Positions 8,620 through 16,380 of a stretch of DNA of 64,000 nucleotides are shown here, one piece after another (positions within the stretch are counted from its first letter, which is position 1; every line of letters starts with the position of its first letter). A model generated the notes under the pieces. The model made no database searches. It was given only the letters and a program-made list of their open reading frames with translations, and was not told the DNA's origin. The position numbers and the translations under genes are program-made. The stretch spans positions 1,055,189 to 1,119,188 of the forward strand of contig JANQOQ010000006.1 in the NCBI GenBank assembly GCA_028285755.1. The letters run 5' to 3'. Origin of the DNA: Puniceicoccaceae bacterium. Its GTDB lineage: Bacteria; Verrucomicrobiota; Verrucomicrobiia; Opitutales; JAFGAQ01.

Positions 8620-9537
8620 ATGTCTGTCGATTGCTATAATATGCCTATTGAAGATTCCAAGATTATTCGAGCGATCGAAGCCAGTCCTAAGCTGGGATCT
8701 CTGCGCAGGATCAACCAGACCTTCCAAAATCTGGCCAGCGCAGACGGTGATCTCACGGGGCAAGTCGCTGAGGTAATCCGGCGAGATCCTTCGCTCACTT
8801 CACGGTTATTGAAGATCGTAAATTCTGTCTTCTACGGGTTTGCCACCAAGATCGATAATATCGAAGACGCAGTTTTCTATCTGGGCACCAAGCAGATTCG
8901 CCAAATGGCCATGGCGACTCCTGTCCTTGAAGATATGCAGCAATTTGGAGGTGAAGGCATTAAGCTCGATTGGACTTTCTTTTGGCAGCAATGCATCGGC
9001 TGCGCGATCATGACTCGTGAGATCCTGAGTTTTACAGATCATCCGGCCCATGGAGACTCCGATTACATCTCAGGTCTGATCTACGGAATCGGCAACATAA
9101 TCGCATTGTCCGCATTTCCCGAAGAGATGCGCGATATCCTCGTCCAAAGACCACAGACAGAAGAACAATTGGTTGACCTACAGCAACAGGTGATCGGCTG
9201 GGATCACTGCAAAATTGCAGGCCACTACCTCAAACATAACAAAATTTCAGATGATATTAGTATCCCCATCGCCAAGCAGAATGAGCCGGAGCTCGCAGGT
9301 GAAGAACAACACATTCCCACCCTTGCACTCAACTTAGCCAAACGAATGATCGGCCAACTCGATAAACCGGGTAAAGCGATTCGTGTTATGCCTCCTCCTG
9401 CAGATTCGGATTGGGAACAAGCGCCCGAACTCAGGTTTTTGTTTGATCCCGAGTCTACGCGCAGTGCACTTTCTATCGCATCCCTAAAATATTCATTGAA
9501 TCAGTTACCTGACATGCTAAAAAGTTTCCTGGATTAG
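8620..9537 (+). CDS. HDOD domain protein
   Basis: This is a 305-residue single-domain protein. The sequence RRDPSLTSRLLKIVNSVFYG followed by IDNIEDAVFYLGTKQIRQMAMA is the typical HDOD core. The later GLIYGIGNIIALSAFPEEM and IGWDHCKIAGHYL correspond to the degenerate HD region, which lacks the metal-binding HD pair of true HD-GYP phosphodiesterases. HDOD proteins are regulatory modules found in signalling and stress responses, usually non-catalytic, with partners generally unknown. The start at 8620 is 9 bp after the ATPase stop. An alternative ATG lies at 8641. G+C content rises again from this gene onward, so it may not belong functionally to the preceding cluster. It is followed 7 bp later by a gamma-glutamylcyclotransferase-like gene. 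Confidence 0.85.
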   Translation: MSVDCYNMPIEDSKIIRAIEASPKLGSLRRINQTFQNLASADGDLTGQVAEVIRRDPSLTSRLLKIVNSVFYGFATKIDNIEDAVFYLGTKQIRQMAMATPVLEDMQQFGGEGIKLDWTFFWQQCIGCAIMTREILSFTDHPAHGDSDYISGLIYGIGNIIALSAFPEEMRDILVQRPQTEEQLVDLQQQVIGWDHCKIAGHYLKHNKISDDISIPIAKQNEPELAGEEQHIPTLALNLAKRMIGQLDKPGKAIRVMPPPADSDWEQAPELRFLFDPESTRSALSIASLKYSLNQLPDMLKSFLD

Positions 9538-9544
9538 GAACTGC

Positions 9545-9949
9545 ATGGAAAGTCGCTATTTATTTGTATACGGCACGCTCAGGTGCGGCAGCACGCACCC
9601 ACTGAGTAAAACGCTTTCGGAGGATGCGGATTGGCTCGGCAAAGCAACTATCCAGGGTAAACTCTACCGCATCTCATGGTATCCCGGCCTCACCCTATCT
9701 ACGAATACTGAAGACTTGGTCATAGGTGATTTGTATCAGTTCGATCCTGCTTCCAGTCTGATTACCCAGCTGGATGCTTTTGAAGGCTATAACCCATCCA
9801 AACCCGTTCATACTCAGGAATATCGCCGCGAAGTTCACCCCGTAGCTGTGGAAGGTGCAACCGACTCAATTTTGGCATGGGTATACCTATATAACCCATC
9901 CGTAGATCAACTGGCTATCATCCCCTCGGGTGATTTTCTGAAAGCATAA
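9545..9949 (+). CDS. Gamma-glutamylcyclotransferase-like protein
   Basis: This is a 134-residue protein. It opens with RYLFVYGTLRCGSTHPL, the YGTLR glycine loop of the GGCT/AIG2 fold. The conserved acidic residue that acts as catalyst in the family is in QLDAFEGYNP, followed by YRREVHPV and a closing AWVYLY. Family members release 5-oxoproline from gamma-glutamyl amines or peptides, and many bacterial members have unknown substrates. A weak AGGA lies 5 nt before the ATG. The TAA stop runs into the A-tract of a bidirectional terminator shared with the convergent glnA gene. Confidence 0.85.
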   Translation: MESRYLFVYGTLRCGSTHPLSKTLSEDADWLGKATIQGKLYRISWYPGLTLSTNTEDLVIGDLYQFDPASSLITQLDAFEGYNPSKPVHTQEYRREVHPVAVEGATDSILAWVYLYNPSVDQLAIIPSGDFLKA

Positions 9950-9976
9950 AAAAAGCCTTCCGGCAGGAAGGCTTTT
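9948..9976. terminator. Bidirectional rho-independent terminator between GGCT-like gene and glnA
   Basis: A perfect 11-bp stem (9951-9961 with 9966-9976, AAAAGCCTTCC) encloses a GGCA loop. On the minus strand it is followed by seven T residues (complement of 9948-9954), so it best serves glnA. On the plus strand the T run is only four. It sits between the two convergent stop codons and overlaps the last bases of the plus-strand stop codon. Confidence 0.9.
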
Positions 9977-10000
9977 GAAAAGGAACGTGATTTGAAAACG

Positions 10001-11011
10001 TTACGAAGTCGGAACTTCAGAGATGGTCTTCAATACACGTGAACAAATTTGGTAAGGATCACCCTGTGAATTTGGGCGACGGTCCTCAAGGTATCCCTTG
10101 TAATCGTTATTCACGAAACTGTGCGGCACACGGATAGATGCACCACGGTCCGCGATACCCCAGCTGAACTTGTCAATTGACTGAGTTTCGTGAAGACCGG
10201 TCAAACGCAGATGGTTGTCGGGGCCATAAGCCGCAATGTGCTCATCCTTATTACGCTCAAATGCTTCCATAAGGGCCTCGAAGTAAGCTTTACCACCCAC
10301 TTCACGCATGTATTTGGTGGAGAAGTTACAGTGCATACCGGAACCATTCCAGTCACCGAGGTAAGGCTTACAACGCCAATCGATAGTCACTTCATAACTC
10401 TCGCAGAGGCGCATTAGCAGATAGCGGGCGATCCACATATCGTCCGCGCATGCCTTAGAACCTTTTGCAAATACCTGAAACTCCCACTGACCTTTCGCAA
10501 CTTCCGCATTGATACCCTCATGGTTGATTCCTGCAGCATGACAGAGCTCAAGGTGCTCATCAACAATCTCACGTGCGATACTACCCACATTGTTGTAACC
10601 AACAGAAGTGTAGTAAGGTCCTTGAGGCGAAGGATAACCATCCTCAGGCCAACCCAATGCACGACCATTTTGCATCATAAAATACTCTTGCTCCAAGCCA
10701 AACCAGGCATCGGGGTCATCCAAAATGGTTGAACGATAATTAGATGGATGAGGATCTCCGTTCGGAAGCATTACCTCACACATAACGAGATATCCATTTT
10801 CACGGGCTGCATCCTCATACAACGCTACCGGCTTGAGCATACAATCCGAATCGCTGCCGTCTGCTTGCTCGGTGGAGCTACCATCAAATCCCCACTGAGG
10901 ACAGTCCTCAACACTTCCTGGGGCTTGATCCAAGATTTTGGTTTTTCCGCGAAGATTAGGAACTGGCTGATATCCATCAAGCCATATATATTCTAGTTTG
11001 TATTTAGACAT
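10001..11011 (-). CDS. glnA: Glutamine synthetase type II (GSII, GlnII-like)
   Basis: This 336-residue enzyme condenses ammonia and glutamate to glutamine with ATP in the cytoplasm. The length and the motifs YIWLDGYQPVPNLRGKT, WGFDGSSTEQA, DAWFGLEQEYF, GDWNGSGMHCNFST and DRGASIRVP are those of the eukaryote-like type II enzyme. GSI is about 470 residues and carries the adenylylation tyrosine. GSII is not adenylylated, so regulation must be at other levels. The gene is monocistronic: it ends in a terminator and its upstream region (11012-11185) is shared divergently with the kinase-like gene. The bases upstream of the ATG are A/T-rich with no Shine-Dalgarno. No convincing sigma-54 site is visible. 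Confidence 0.95.
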   Translation of the reverse strand: MSKYKLEYIWLDGYQPVPNLRGKTKILDQAPGSVEDCPQWGFDGSSTEQADGSDSDCMLKPVALYEDAARENGYLVMCEVMLPNGDPHPSNYRSTILDDPDAWFGLEQEYFMMQNGRALGWPEDGYPSPQGPYYTSVGYNNVGSIAREIVDEHLELCHAAGINHEGINAEVAKGQWEFQVFAKGSKACADDMWIARYLLMRLCESYEVTIDWRCKPYLGDWNGSGMHCNFSTKYMREVGGKAYFEALMEAFERNKDEHIAAYGPDNHLRLTGLHETQSIDKFSWGIADRGASIRVPHSFVNNDYKGYLEDRRPNSQGDPYQICSRVLKTISEVPTS

Positions 11012-11185
11012 AGTCTTTTTTTAGATTTATTTTTTGTAGATTTACTGTAATGTCTCGGGGTGTTGGTTAACGACCCTAGTGGAACAGCTTGCCTGCTGAG
11101 ACCAAATGTTCATCAAGCAACTAATACGCCAACAAAGACATATTTCAGGAAATACACAAATTTTTTTATCGGTTTATCGAGCTCC

Positions 11186-11614
11186 ATGCATAATGTAAAG
11201 GATACCCGACGCGCCACCGTAAGAGTGGGTTTTGATGGGCGTGTGCACAAAACTTACTCAGGACCTGGCAAGGAACTCCGCTACGAAAATGAGGTTCGCA
11301 TACTCAAGTTTTTGGAAAAAAAAGGCTGTACATTCGTACCTAAGCTCCTGCATGAGGACCCTGAAAAGCTCTACATCATAACGACCAATTGTGGGCAAGT
11401 GGTGAATAAAATCAGCAAAGAGTCCCTCGAAAAATTATTTAGGGAGCTCGAGCAATATGGAGTGAGGCATCTGGATGCTTTTGAACGGAATGTGACCTAC
11501 AGCGGGCACCTCGGGCGCTTCTGTGTTATTGATTTTGAATTCGCTGAGAATCTGGAAACCGGGGAAGCCCTGTATATTGATCAAATCAAAAAAATTGCCC
11601 CGAAGCTACCGTAA
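11186..11614 (+). CDS. Minimal protein-kinase-like protein
   Basis: This 142-residue protein has kinase-fold landmarks in the correct order. VHKTYSG contains a beta-3-type Lys22. KELRYENEVRILKFLEKKG is an alpha-C-like helix with Glu34/36. LYIITTNCG is hinge-like. HLDAFERN is a catalytic loop with His95, Asp97 and Asn102 in HxDxxxxN spacing. VIDFEFA has a metal-binding Asp116 in a DFG-like position. The size is far below a normal Ser/Thr kinase (about 260 residues) and recalls Bud32/RIO-type mini kinases, with no C-terminal lobe beyond the activation segment. I chose ATG 11186 because the upstream extension to 11060 looks non-coding. It is followed after 6 bp by a PP2C phosphatase gene, which suggests an opposing pair. 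Kinase activity is inferred. Confidence 0.65.
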   Translation: MHNVKDTRRATVRVGFDGRVHKTYSGPGKELRYENEVRILKFLEKKGCTFVPKLLHEDPEKLYIITTNCGQVVNKISKESLEKLFRELEQYGVRHLDAFERNVTYSGHLGRFCVIDFEFAENLETGEALYIDQIKKIAPKLP

Positions 11615-11620
11615 ACGCAG

Positions 11621-12433
11621 ATGAAAATTCGCTGGTCAGGCATGACGGATATTGGCAAGATCCGCAAAAATAATGAGGACGCATTCCTGGGGCTTATACT
11701 CGACGACCAGGAAGCTCATTATCTAGGCAAGGAGGGCGAGCATCCTCTTGATAATCATCACTTTATATTCGCTGTGAGCGACGGCATGGGAGGTGCAAAC
11801 GCGGGGGAATTTGCAAGCAAAACTGCCGTACAAACAGTCATCAAAGAAATACCTCAAGCCCTTAAGGAAATTTATGAACCCGATCTTGATGACCGTGAAT
11901 CAACCCTCCAAAATCTCTTTCTCCACATTCACGAAGATTTGCTCAGCCTCGGATTTTTCTACCCCGAAATCAGGGGTATGGGAGCCACCCTTTCCCTATG
12001 CTGGCTACATAATAATCGCCTAAGCTTTGCACATGTAGGCGACAGCCGTATTTATCGGATCAACCCCGATGAGAGTATCGAGCAACTCTCTGAAGACCAT
12101 AGCCACGTAGGATGGCTGCTAAAGCAAGGCAAGATAACGGAAAGTCAGGCCCGTATTCACCCACAAAAAAATTTACTTACCCAGGCACTCGGTGGTGGGA
12201 TATCCAAAATATATCCGCAAACCGGAACGGTTGAAATTTCTGCGGGACAAGTATTTGTGCTGTGTTCAGACGGAATAACCGATGGGATTTCTAACGCCAA
12301 TATTGTACACACTCTCAAGCACCCCAATCCAAGTCAGGATCAGTTAACCCAGGCACAAAGCCTTATTCAGGCTGCATCCGATAACTCGGGTAGAGACAAC
12401 CTCACAGCCATGGTGCTAACCCTTTTGGATTAA
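11621..12433 (+). CDS. PP2C-family Ser/Thr protein phosphatase
   Basis: This 270-residue protein is a single PP2C (PPM) domain. The motifs in order are MTDIGKIRKNNEDAF (metal-binding Asp), FAVSDGMGGANAGEFAS, GMGATLSLCW, FAHVGDSRIYRI, EDHSHVGWLLKQGKI, FVLCSDGITDGI and GRDNLTAMV, so all metal-binding aspartates appear intact. No membrane or sensor domain is present. Such enzymes are Mn/Mg-dependent cytoplasmic phosphatases that usually oppose Ser/Thr kinases. The only candidate partner here is the 142-residue kinase-like protein immediately upstream. The gene ends convergently with the hybrid histidine kinase gene, both stop codons being read from one TTAA at 12430-12433. Confidence 0.93.
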   Translation: MKIRWSGMTDIGKIRKNNEDAFLGLILDDQEAHYLGKEGEHPLDNHHFIFAVSDGMGGANAGEFASKTAVQTVIKEIPQALKEIYEPDLDDRESTLQNLFLHIHEDLLSLGFFYPEIRGMGATLSLCWLHNNRLSFAHVGDSRIYRINPDESIEQLSEDHSHVGWLLKQGKITESQARIHPQKNLLTQALGGGISKIYPQTGTVEISAGQVFVLCSDGITDGISNANIVHTLKHPNPSQDQLTQAQSLIQAASDNSGRDNLTAMVLTLLD

Positions 12434-14556
12434 CGACGTTTGAGGCGCTCAATGATGCCATCCATCGCCCGTTTGAGTTCATCTCTACGGATCGGTTTGG
12501 AGAGAAAACCATCCATACCCGCCTTCACCGCCTTTTCTTCTTCATCTGCAGAGCTCTGGGCGGTTAGGGCAATTACCGGAATGTATATACCGTGCTCCTT
12601 TTTGATGTTTCGGATGTGGCGGGTCGCCTCATAGCCATCCATCACGGGCATCTGGATATCCATCAAAATAACATCGATTTCGTGGGACTGTACCATCTGC
12701 ACGGCTTCATTACCATCCCGCGCAAAAGTCACCTCATGTCCTAATTTATCCAATAAGCTGCGACCTACCTTGAGATTGATTTCACGGTCATCCACAAGCA
12801 ATACTTTAAGACTGAGCTCACCGTCATCCAATAAACGGTGAGGTCTCATAATGGTTGTGGTCGAGGTTGCATCCTCCAGGAAGAGCGACTCCAGCTTCAA
12901 ACGCAGATCAAAATCAAAAAGGGGCTTAAAAATGCTGCCCATATGTGGGATGCCTTCGATTTCCTGCATTTTTTCCATCAGGTTGCCCCCGGATAACATA
13001 AGCAGAATCCGGATCTGCTTATCATATTTCTTCCGAATATCAGTAATCCTGCTCAGCAGCTCACAGCTACCACCATCAAAGGGGCTGTCTACGATGATAA
13101 TTTCAGGCAGTTCATCCACCTGTTCCAGATATCCGCAGGCTTCAGTCAGCTCCTGGGTTATCGCCACCTCCATACCGAAACCTTCGAGCATTTCAGAGAT
13201 CACGAAACGCATAGTTTCATTGTCATCGATTACCAAGGCAGCTTTACTTTTCAACAAGTCTTTACTGAAACCTTTACGGGGCGTATGATCTTTATACCCT
13301 AGGAGCAAATTAAATTTAAAACAGCTACCCTCGCCCAATGTACTCGTTGCGCTGATCTCGCCACCCATCATATGCACGAGTTGAGATACGATGGATAAGC
13401 CTAAACCACTACCTCCATAGTGCCGGGTCGTCGAGTTATGCGCTTGTTCAAACGCACTGAATATTGCACTGATACGATCTTCAGGAATACCGATCCCCGT
13501 ATCCTGGATTTCAAAGTTAAGCTCGATACCCCCAATTCCCTTGCGGGCTAGCTTTACTACGAGTGCAACTTCCCCTTCATCCGTAAATTTAATGGCATTA
13601 CCCAGAAGGTTGACGATTATCTGACGCATCCTCAAAGGGTCCCCTACCAGGAACTTCGGAATATTTCGATCTATGTCTACAATTAACTCTAGCTTCTTTT
13701 CGAACGCCTTGACTGATAGTAGCTTAAGTGTGGACTCAAGGCTTTCTCTAAAGTTAAACTCCTGCTGTTCAAATTGCAGCTTACCGGCTTCAATCTTTGA
13801 ATAATCCAGTAGGTCATTAATGGTAAACAGTAGGGAATCCGCAGATTCCAAAATCGTGCTTAAATACTCGCGCTGCACTGCAGTGATTTCCGAGTCCATC
13901 ATCATCTCAGTCATCGCTACAACTGCATTCAAGGGAGTTCGCAGCTCATGACTGACGTTTGCCACAAATTGACTCTTGGCCATACTGGAGGATTCGAGTC
14001 GTTTATACGCAGCTTTGAGCTCCTCATTTGCCTTATTGAGTTCACTCATCTGCTTACCTACCATTTCCGATAGATGGTCCCGATGTTCCTGCAATTCACG
14101 TTCCGCAGTAATTCGAGCAGTAATATCTTCAAACGTTCCCAGCAAACCGATTACCTTTTGCCCCTGGAATAGGGGCACCTGGTTCATATCCAGCCAGACT
14201 TTACCTTCAGTACTTTCATTTTCGATAATGTGATGAAATTCGGGAATGCCCGACTTCATCACATTGTCCGATAATTCTTCGTAGTATTTCTTCTTGGACC
14301 TGGGCACGCCCAGCTCTTCATCGGTTTTACCCAGAATATCTTCGGGATTCTCAAAGCCTATCGATTCAGCGTATAGCTTATTGCAACCCATATATTGGTG
14401 GTTGGCATTCTTCCAATATATATACTGAGGAATATTATCCATCAGCATTTGCAGCATATTTTGGGCACTCGCCAGCTTCTTGAGGGCATCTTTCCGCTCA
14501 GCATCAAGCTTTTCAAGCTCTTCGGGTGCCACCCCGTATGTACCATCTGCCGGCAT
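12430..14556 (-). CDS. Hybrid sensor histidine kinase with PAS and two receiver domains
   Basis: This is a 708-residue protein with no membrane segments, so it is probably cytoplasmic. Domains in order are a PAS domain (about 30-145, IPQYIYWKNANHQYMGCN), a coiled coil, HisKA with the phospho-accepting His203 in FVANVSHELRTPLN, HATPase with N, G1 and G2 boxes (NLLGNAIKFTDEGE, DTGIGIPEDR, HYGGSGLGLSIV), a divergent first receiver (about 440-555, VIDDNE ... IIIVDSPFDGG), and a canonical second receiver (about 580-700, LLVDDREIN ... LMDIQMPVMDGYEA ... LSKPI). There is no Hpt domain, so a separate phosphotransfer protein or direct output is expected. The gene stands alone on the minus strand. The signal and target are unknown. 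Confidence 0.92.
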   Translation of the reverse strand: MPADGTYGVAPEELEKLDAERKDALKKLASAQNMLQMLMDNIPQYIYWKNANHQYMGCNKLYAESIGFENPEDILGKTDEELGVPRSKKKYYEELSDNVMKSGIPEFHHIIENESTEGKVWLDMNQVPLFQGQKVIGLLGTFEDITARITAERELQEHRDHLSEMVGKQMSELNKANEELKAAYKRLESSSMAKSQFVANVSHELRTPLNAVVAMTEMMMDSEITAVQREYLSTILESADSLLFTINDLLDYSKIEAGKLQFEQQEFNFRESLESTLKLLSVKAFEKKLELIVDIDRNIPKFLVGDPLRMRQIIVNLLGNAIKFTDEGEVALVVKLARKGIGGIELNFEIQDTGIGIPEDRISAIFSAFEQAHNSTTRHYGGSGLGLSIVSQLVHMMGGEISATSTLGEGSCFKFNLLLGYKDHTPRKGFSKDLLKSKAALVIDDNETMRFVISEMLEGFGMEVAITQELTEACGYLEQVDELPEIIIVDSPFDGGSCELLSRITDIRKKYDKQIRILLMLSGGNLMEKMQEIEGIPHMGSIFKPLFDFDLRLKLESLFLEDATSTTTIMRPHRLLDDGELSLKVLLVDDREINLKVGRSLLDKLGHEVTFARDGNEAVQMVQSHEIDVILMDIQMPVMDGYEATRHIRNIKKEHGIYIPVIALTAQSSADEEEKAVKAGMDGFLSKPIRRDELKRAMDGIIERLKRR

Positions 14557-14811
14557 TATTTACTATTAGGATCCAATCTATGTTATTTTAAGTTAACTAA
14601 ACAGTTTGTAATGATTTACTTACGCTTAGCTAGATCGACCCCTTAGTAACTTGCTGAATGGTTATATCTTTTTTAAATTTTATTTATATTAGTAAGATTT
14701 ATTTTATTAACTTAATTAACACATAAGGTTCGATGATTCGTCTATCGAGTCGAATACGGTTGAATTCATCAATAATAAACCGAAGATGCATATTTTAAGT
14801 AATTCGTAAGT

Positions 14812-16206
14812 ATGCCAGAGTCCAAATTAGTCGCCATCGTAGGAAGGCCCAATGTAGGTAAGAGCCGTCTATTCAACCGTTTAGCGGGTCGTCGTATATC
14901 GATTGTTCACGACCAGCCGGGAGTCACCCGGGATGCTATCTCGATAGAATCCAGGGATGGTTATACCCTCATGGACACCGGAGGTATTGGCCTCGAAGAT
15001 AAAAACACGCCTCACGAATTGGCTGAAGCTACAGAAAACCAGGCTGAATTTGCAATTCAGGCAGCTACTCTGATTTTATTTATTACGGATGGGAAAGAAG
15101 GCTTAACGCCTTTGGATATACAAATTGCCGAACTCCTGCGCCCACACCAGAAAAAGGTTATCCTCGTCGCCAACAAAATGGATAATCCCGAAAATCAACT
15201 CGGAGTAGCCGATATGGCAGTGCTGGGGATGGGTAGCGCCCTCCCAGTATCTGCTGAACATAACCTCGGACTCGAAGAGCTCAAGCAGAGCATTGCGAAA
15301 GAATTAGGACCTATTGAAACTGCGCCCAAAAACACAGAAAACCGTATCACCCTCTCACTGGTAGGCAGGCCCAATGCCGGCAAATCTTCTCTCGGAAACC
15401 GCCTGCTCAATTCAGACCGCCTGATCGTTGCCGATATCCCGGGGACCACCCGCGATATGATTGAGACTTCGCTGGATTATCAGGACACTGATGGCAAAAA
15501 CTGGAATTTTCGCCTCTTTGATACCGCAGGTTTACGGGCAAAACGTAAAGTGGACAGTTCGGTCGAGTATTTTTCATCAGTACGGACGCTCCGATCCATC
15601 GAATACTCCGACATTGTGCTCCAGCTCATTGATGCACGGGAAGGAGTCACCAAGCAGGATAAAATCATCGCCAATGACATCCTCGAAGCAGGCAAGGCAC
15701 ATATTGTAGTCGTCACCAAATGGGACTACGCAGTGGATAGTTTTAAAAAGCAGGATATTGAGCGCTATGACAGCCTTGAACATTTCCAGAATTCCTACAT
15801 CGAAGCCTTGCGAAAGAGCTTCTTCTACCTGCCGGACTCCCCGATCGTTTTTACCTCATCCGTTTCCGGTGAAGGCATTATCGATTTACTCGAAAAGGTC
15901 ATAGCAATGCAGAACCGCCTGAATACTCAGATCCCTACACCCAAGCTCAACCGCATGCTCGCAGAGCTTATGGAGCACCGCCCCCCTAGTAAATTAGCGG
16001 GCAAACGCTTCAAGATTTTCTACGCCGTGCAGACTGGTAATCGCCCTTTTGGCATCAAAATATTCTGTAATCGCGCCGATAAACTTCAGCAACCCTATAA
16101 GCGGTATCTGGAGCGAAATCTGGTAAAGGAATACGGGCTCAAGGGCTGCCCTATTAAGTTTGAACTCATCGGGAAAAAGGCACGCTATACCGAAGAGGAA
16201 GACTGA
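14812..16206 (+). CDS. der: Ribosome-assembly GTPase Der (EngA)
   Basis: This is a 464-residue protein with the diagnostic tandem GTPase domains. The first has GRPNVGKSRLFNRL, DTGGIGLED and ANKMD. The second has GRPNAGKSSLGNRLL, DTAGLRAKRK and TKWD. A C-terminal KH-like domain (about 360-440) follows. Der is an essential factor in 50S subunit maturation. The A+T-rich 255-bp region upstream (14557-14811) separates it from the divergent histidine kinase gene and probably carries promoters for both. There is no Shine-Dalgarno. A possible weak terminator follows. Confidence 0.97.
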   Translation: MPESKLVAIVGRPNVGKSRLFNRLAGRRISIVHDQPGVTRDAISIESRDGYTLMDTGGIGLEDKNTPHELAEATENQAEFAIQAATLILFITDGKEGLTPLDIQIAELLRPHQKKVILVANKMDNPENQLGVADMAVLGMGSALPVSAEHNLGLEELKQSIAKELGPIETAPKNTENRITLSLVGRPNAGKSSLGNRLLNSDRLIVADIPGTTRDMIETSLDYQDTDGKNWNFRLFDTAGLRAKRKVDSSVEYFSSVRTLRSIEYSDIVLQLIDAREGVTKQDKIIANDILEAGKAHIVVVTKWDYAVDSFKKQDIERYDSLEHFQNSYIEALRKSFFYLPDSPIVFTSSVSGEGIIDLLEKVIAMQNRLNTQIPTPKLNRMLAELMEHRPPSKLAGKRFKIFYAVQTGNRPFGIKIFCNRADKLQQPYKRYLERNLVKEYGLKGCPIKFELIGKKARYTEEED

Positions 16207-16221
16207 ATTTTTTCACAAATC

Positions 16222-16245
16222 GCCTCTCCTTTTAAAAGAGGCTTT
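16222..16245 (+). terminator. Weak candidate terminator downstream of der
   Basis: A six-base-pair stem GCCTCT/AGAGGC (16222-16227 with 16237-16242) has a 9-nt loop. It is followed by only three T residues before the sequence becomes mixed. It lies 15 bp after the der stop codon. The position is right but the stem and T-tract are modest. Confidence 0.45.
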
Positions 16246-16380
16246 AATGGTTTCACAGTGAATTGTTACAGCCATGTTAAAGCTTATTCACACGCCGATT
16301 ATCCGTTGACGAAATCTTGAGTTTCTGGGATCAATCAAGACGCGAATCCTAACACTATCTCGCAACCAACCTATCGAAAA

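Noticed and set aside
11080..11092. Possible sigma-54 promoter (TGG ... TTGC) between glnA and the kinase-like gene
   Set aside because: The GG and GC elements are 8 nt apart instead of the required 10, so it does not fit the -24/-12 consensus despite the appealing link to nitrogen metabolism.
11060..11185. 42-residue N-terminal extension of the kinase-like protein
   Set aside because: The extension shows no conserved or structural features and runs through the shared upstream region of glnA. ATG 11186 is the more plausible start.
16255..16285. Possible Pho box upstream of the TonB receptor (two CTGT elements on the minus strand)
   Set aside because: The repeats are 13 nt apart rather than 11 and the remaining positions do not match. 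The orientation also points away from the receptor gene.
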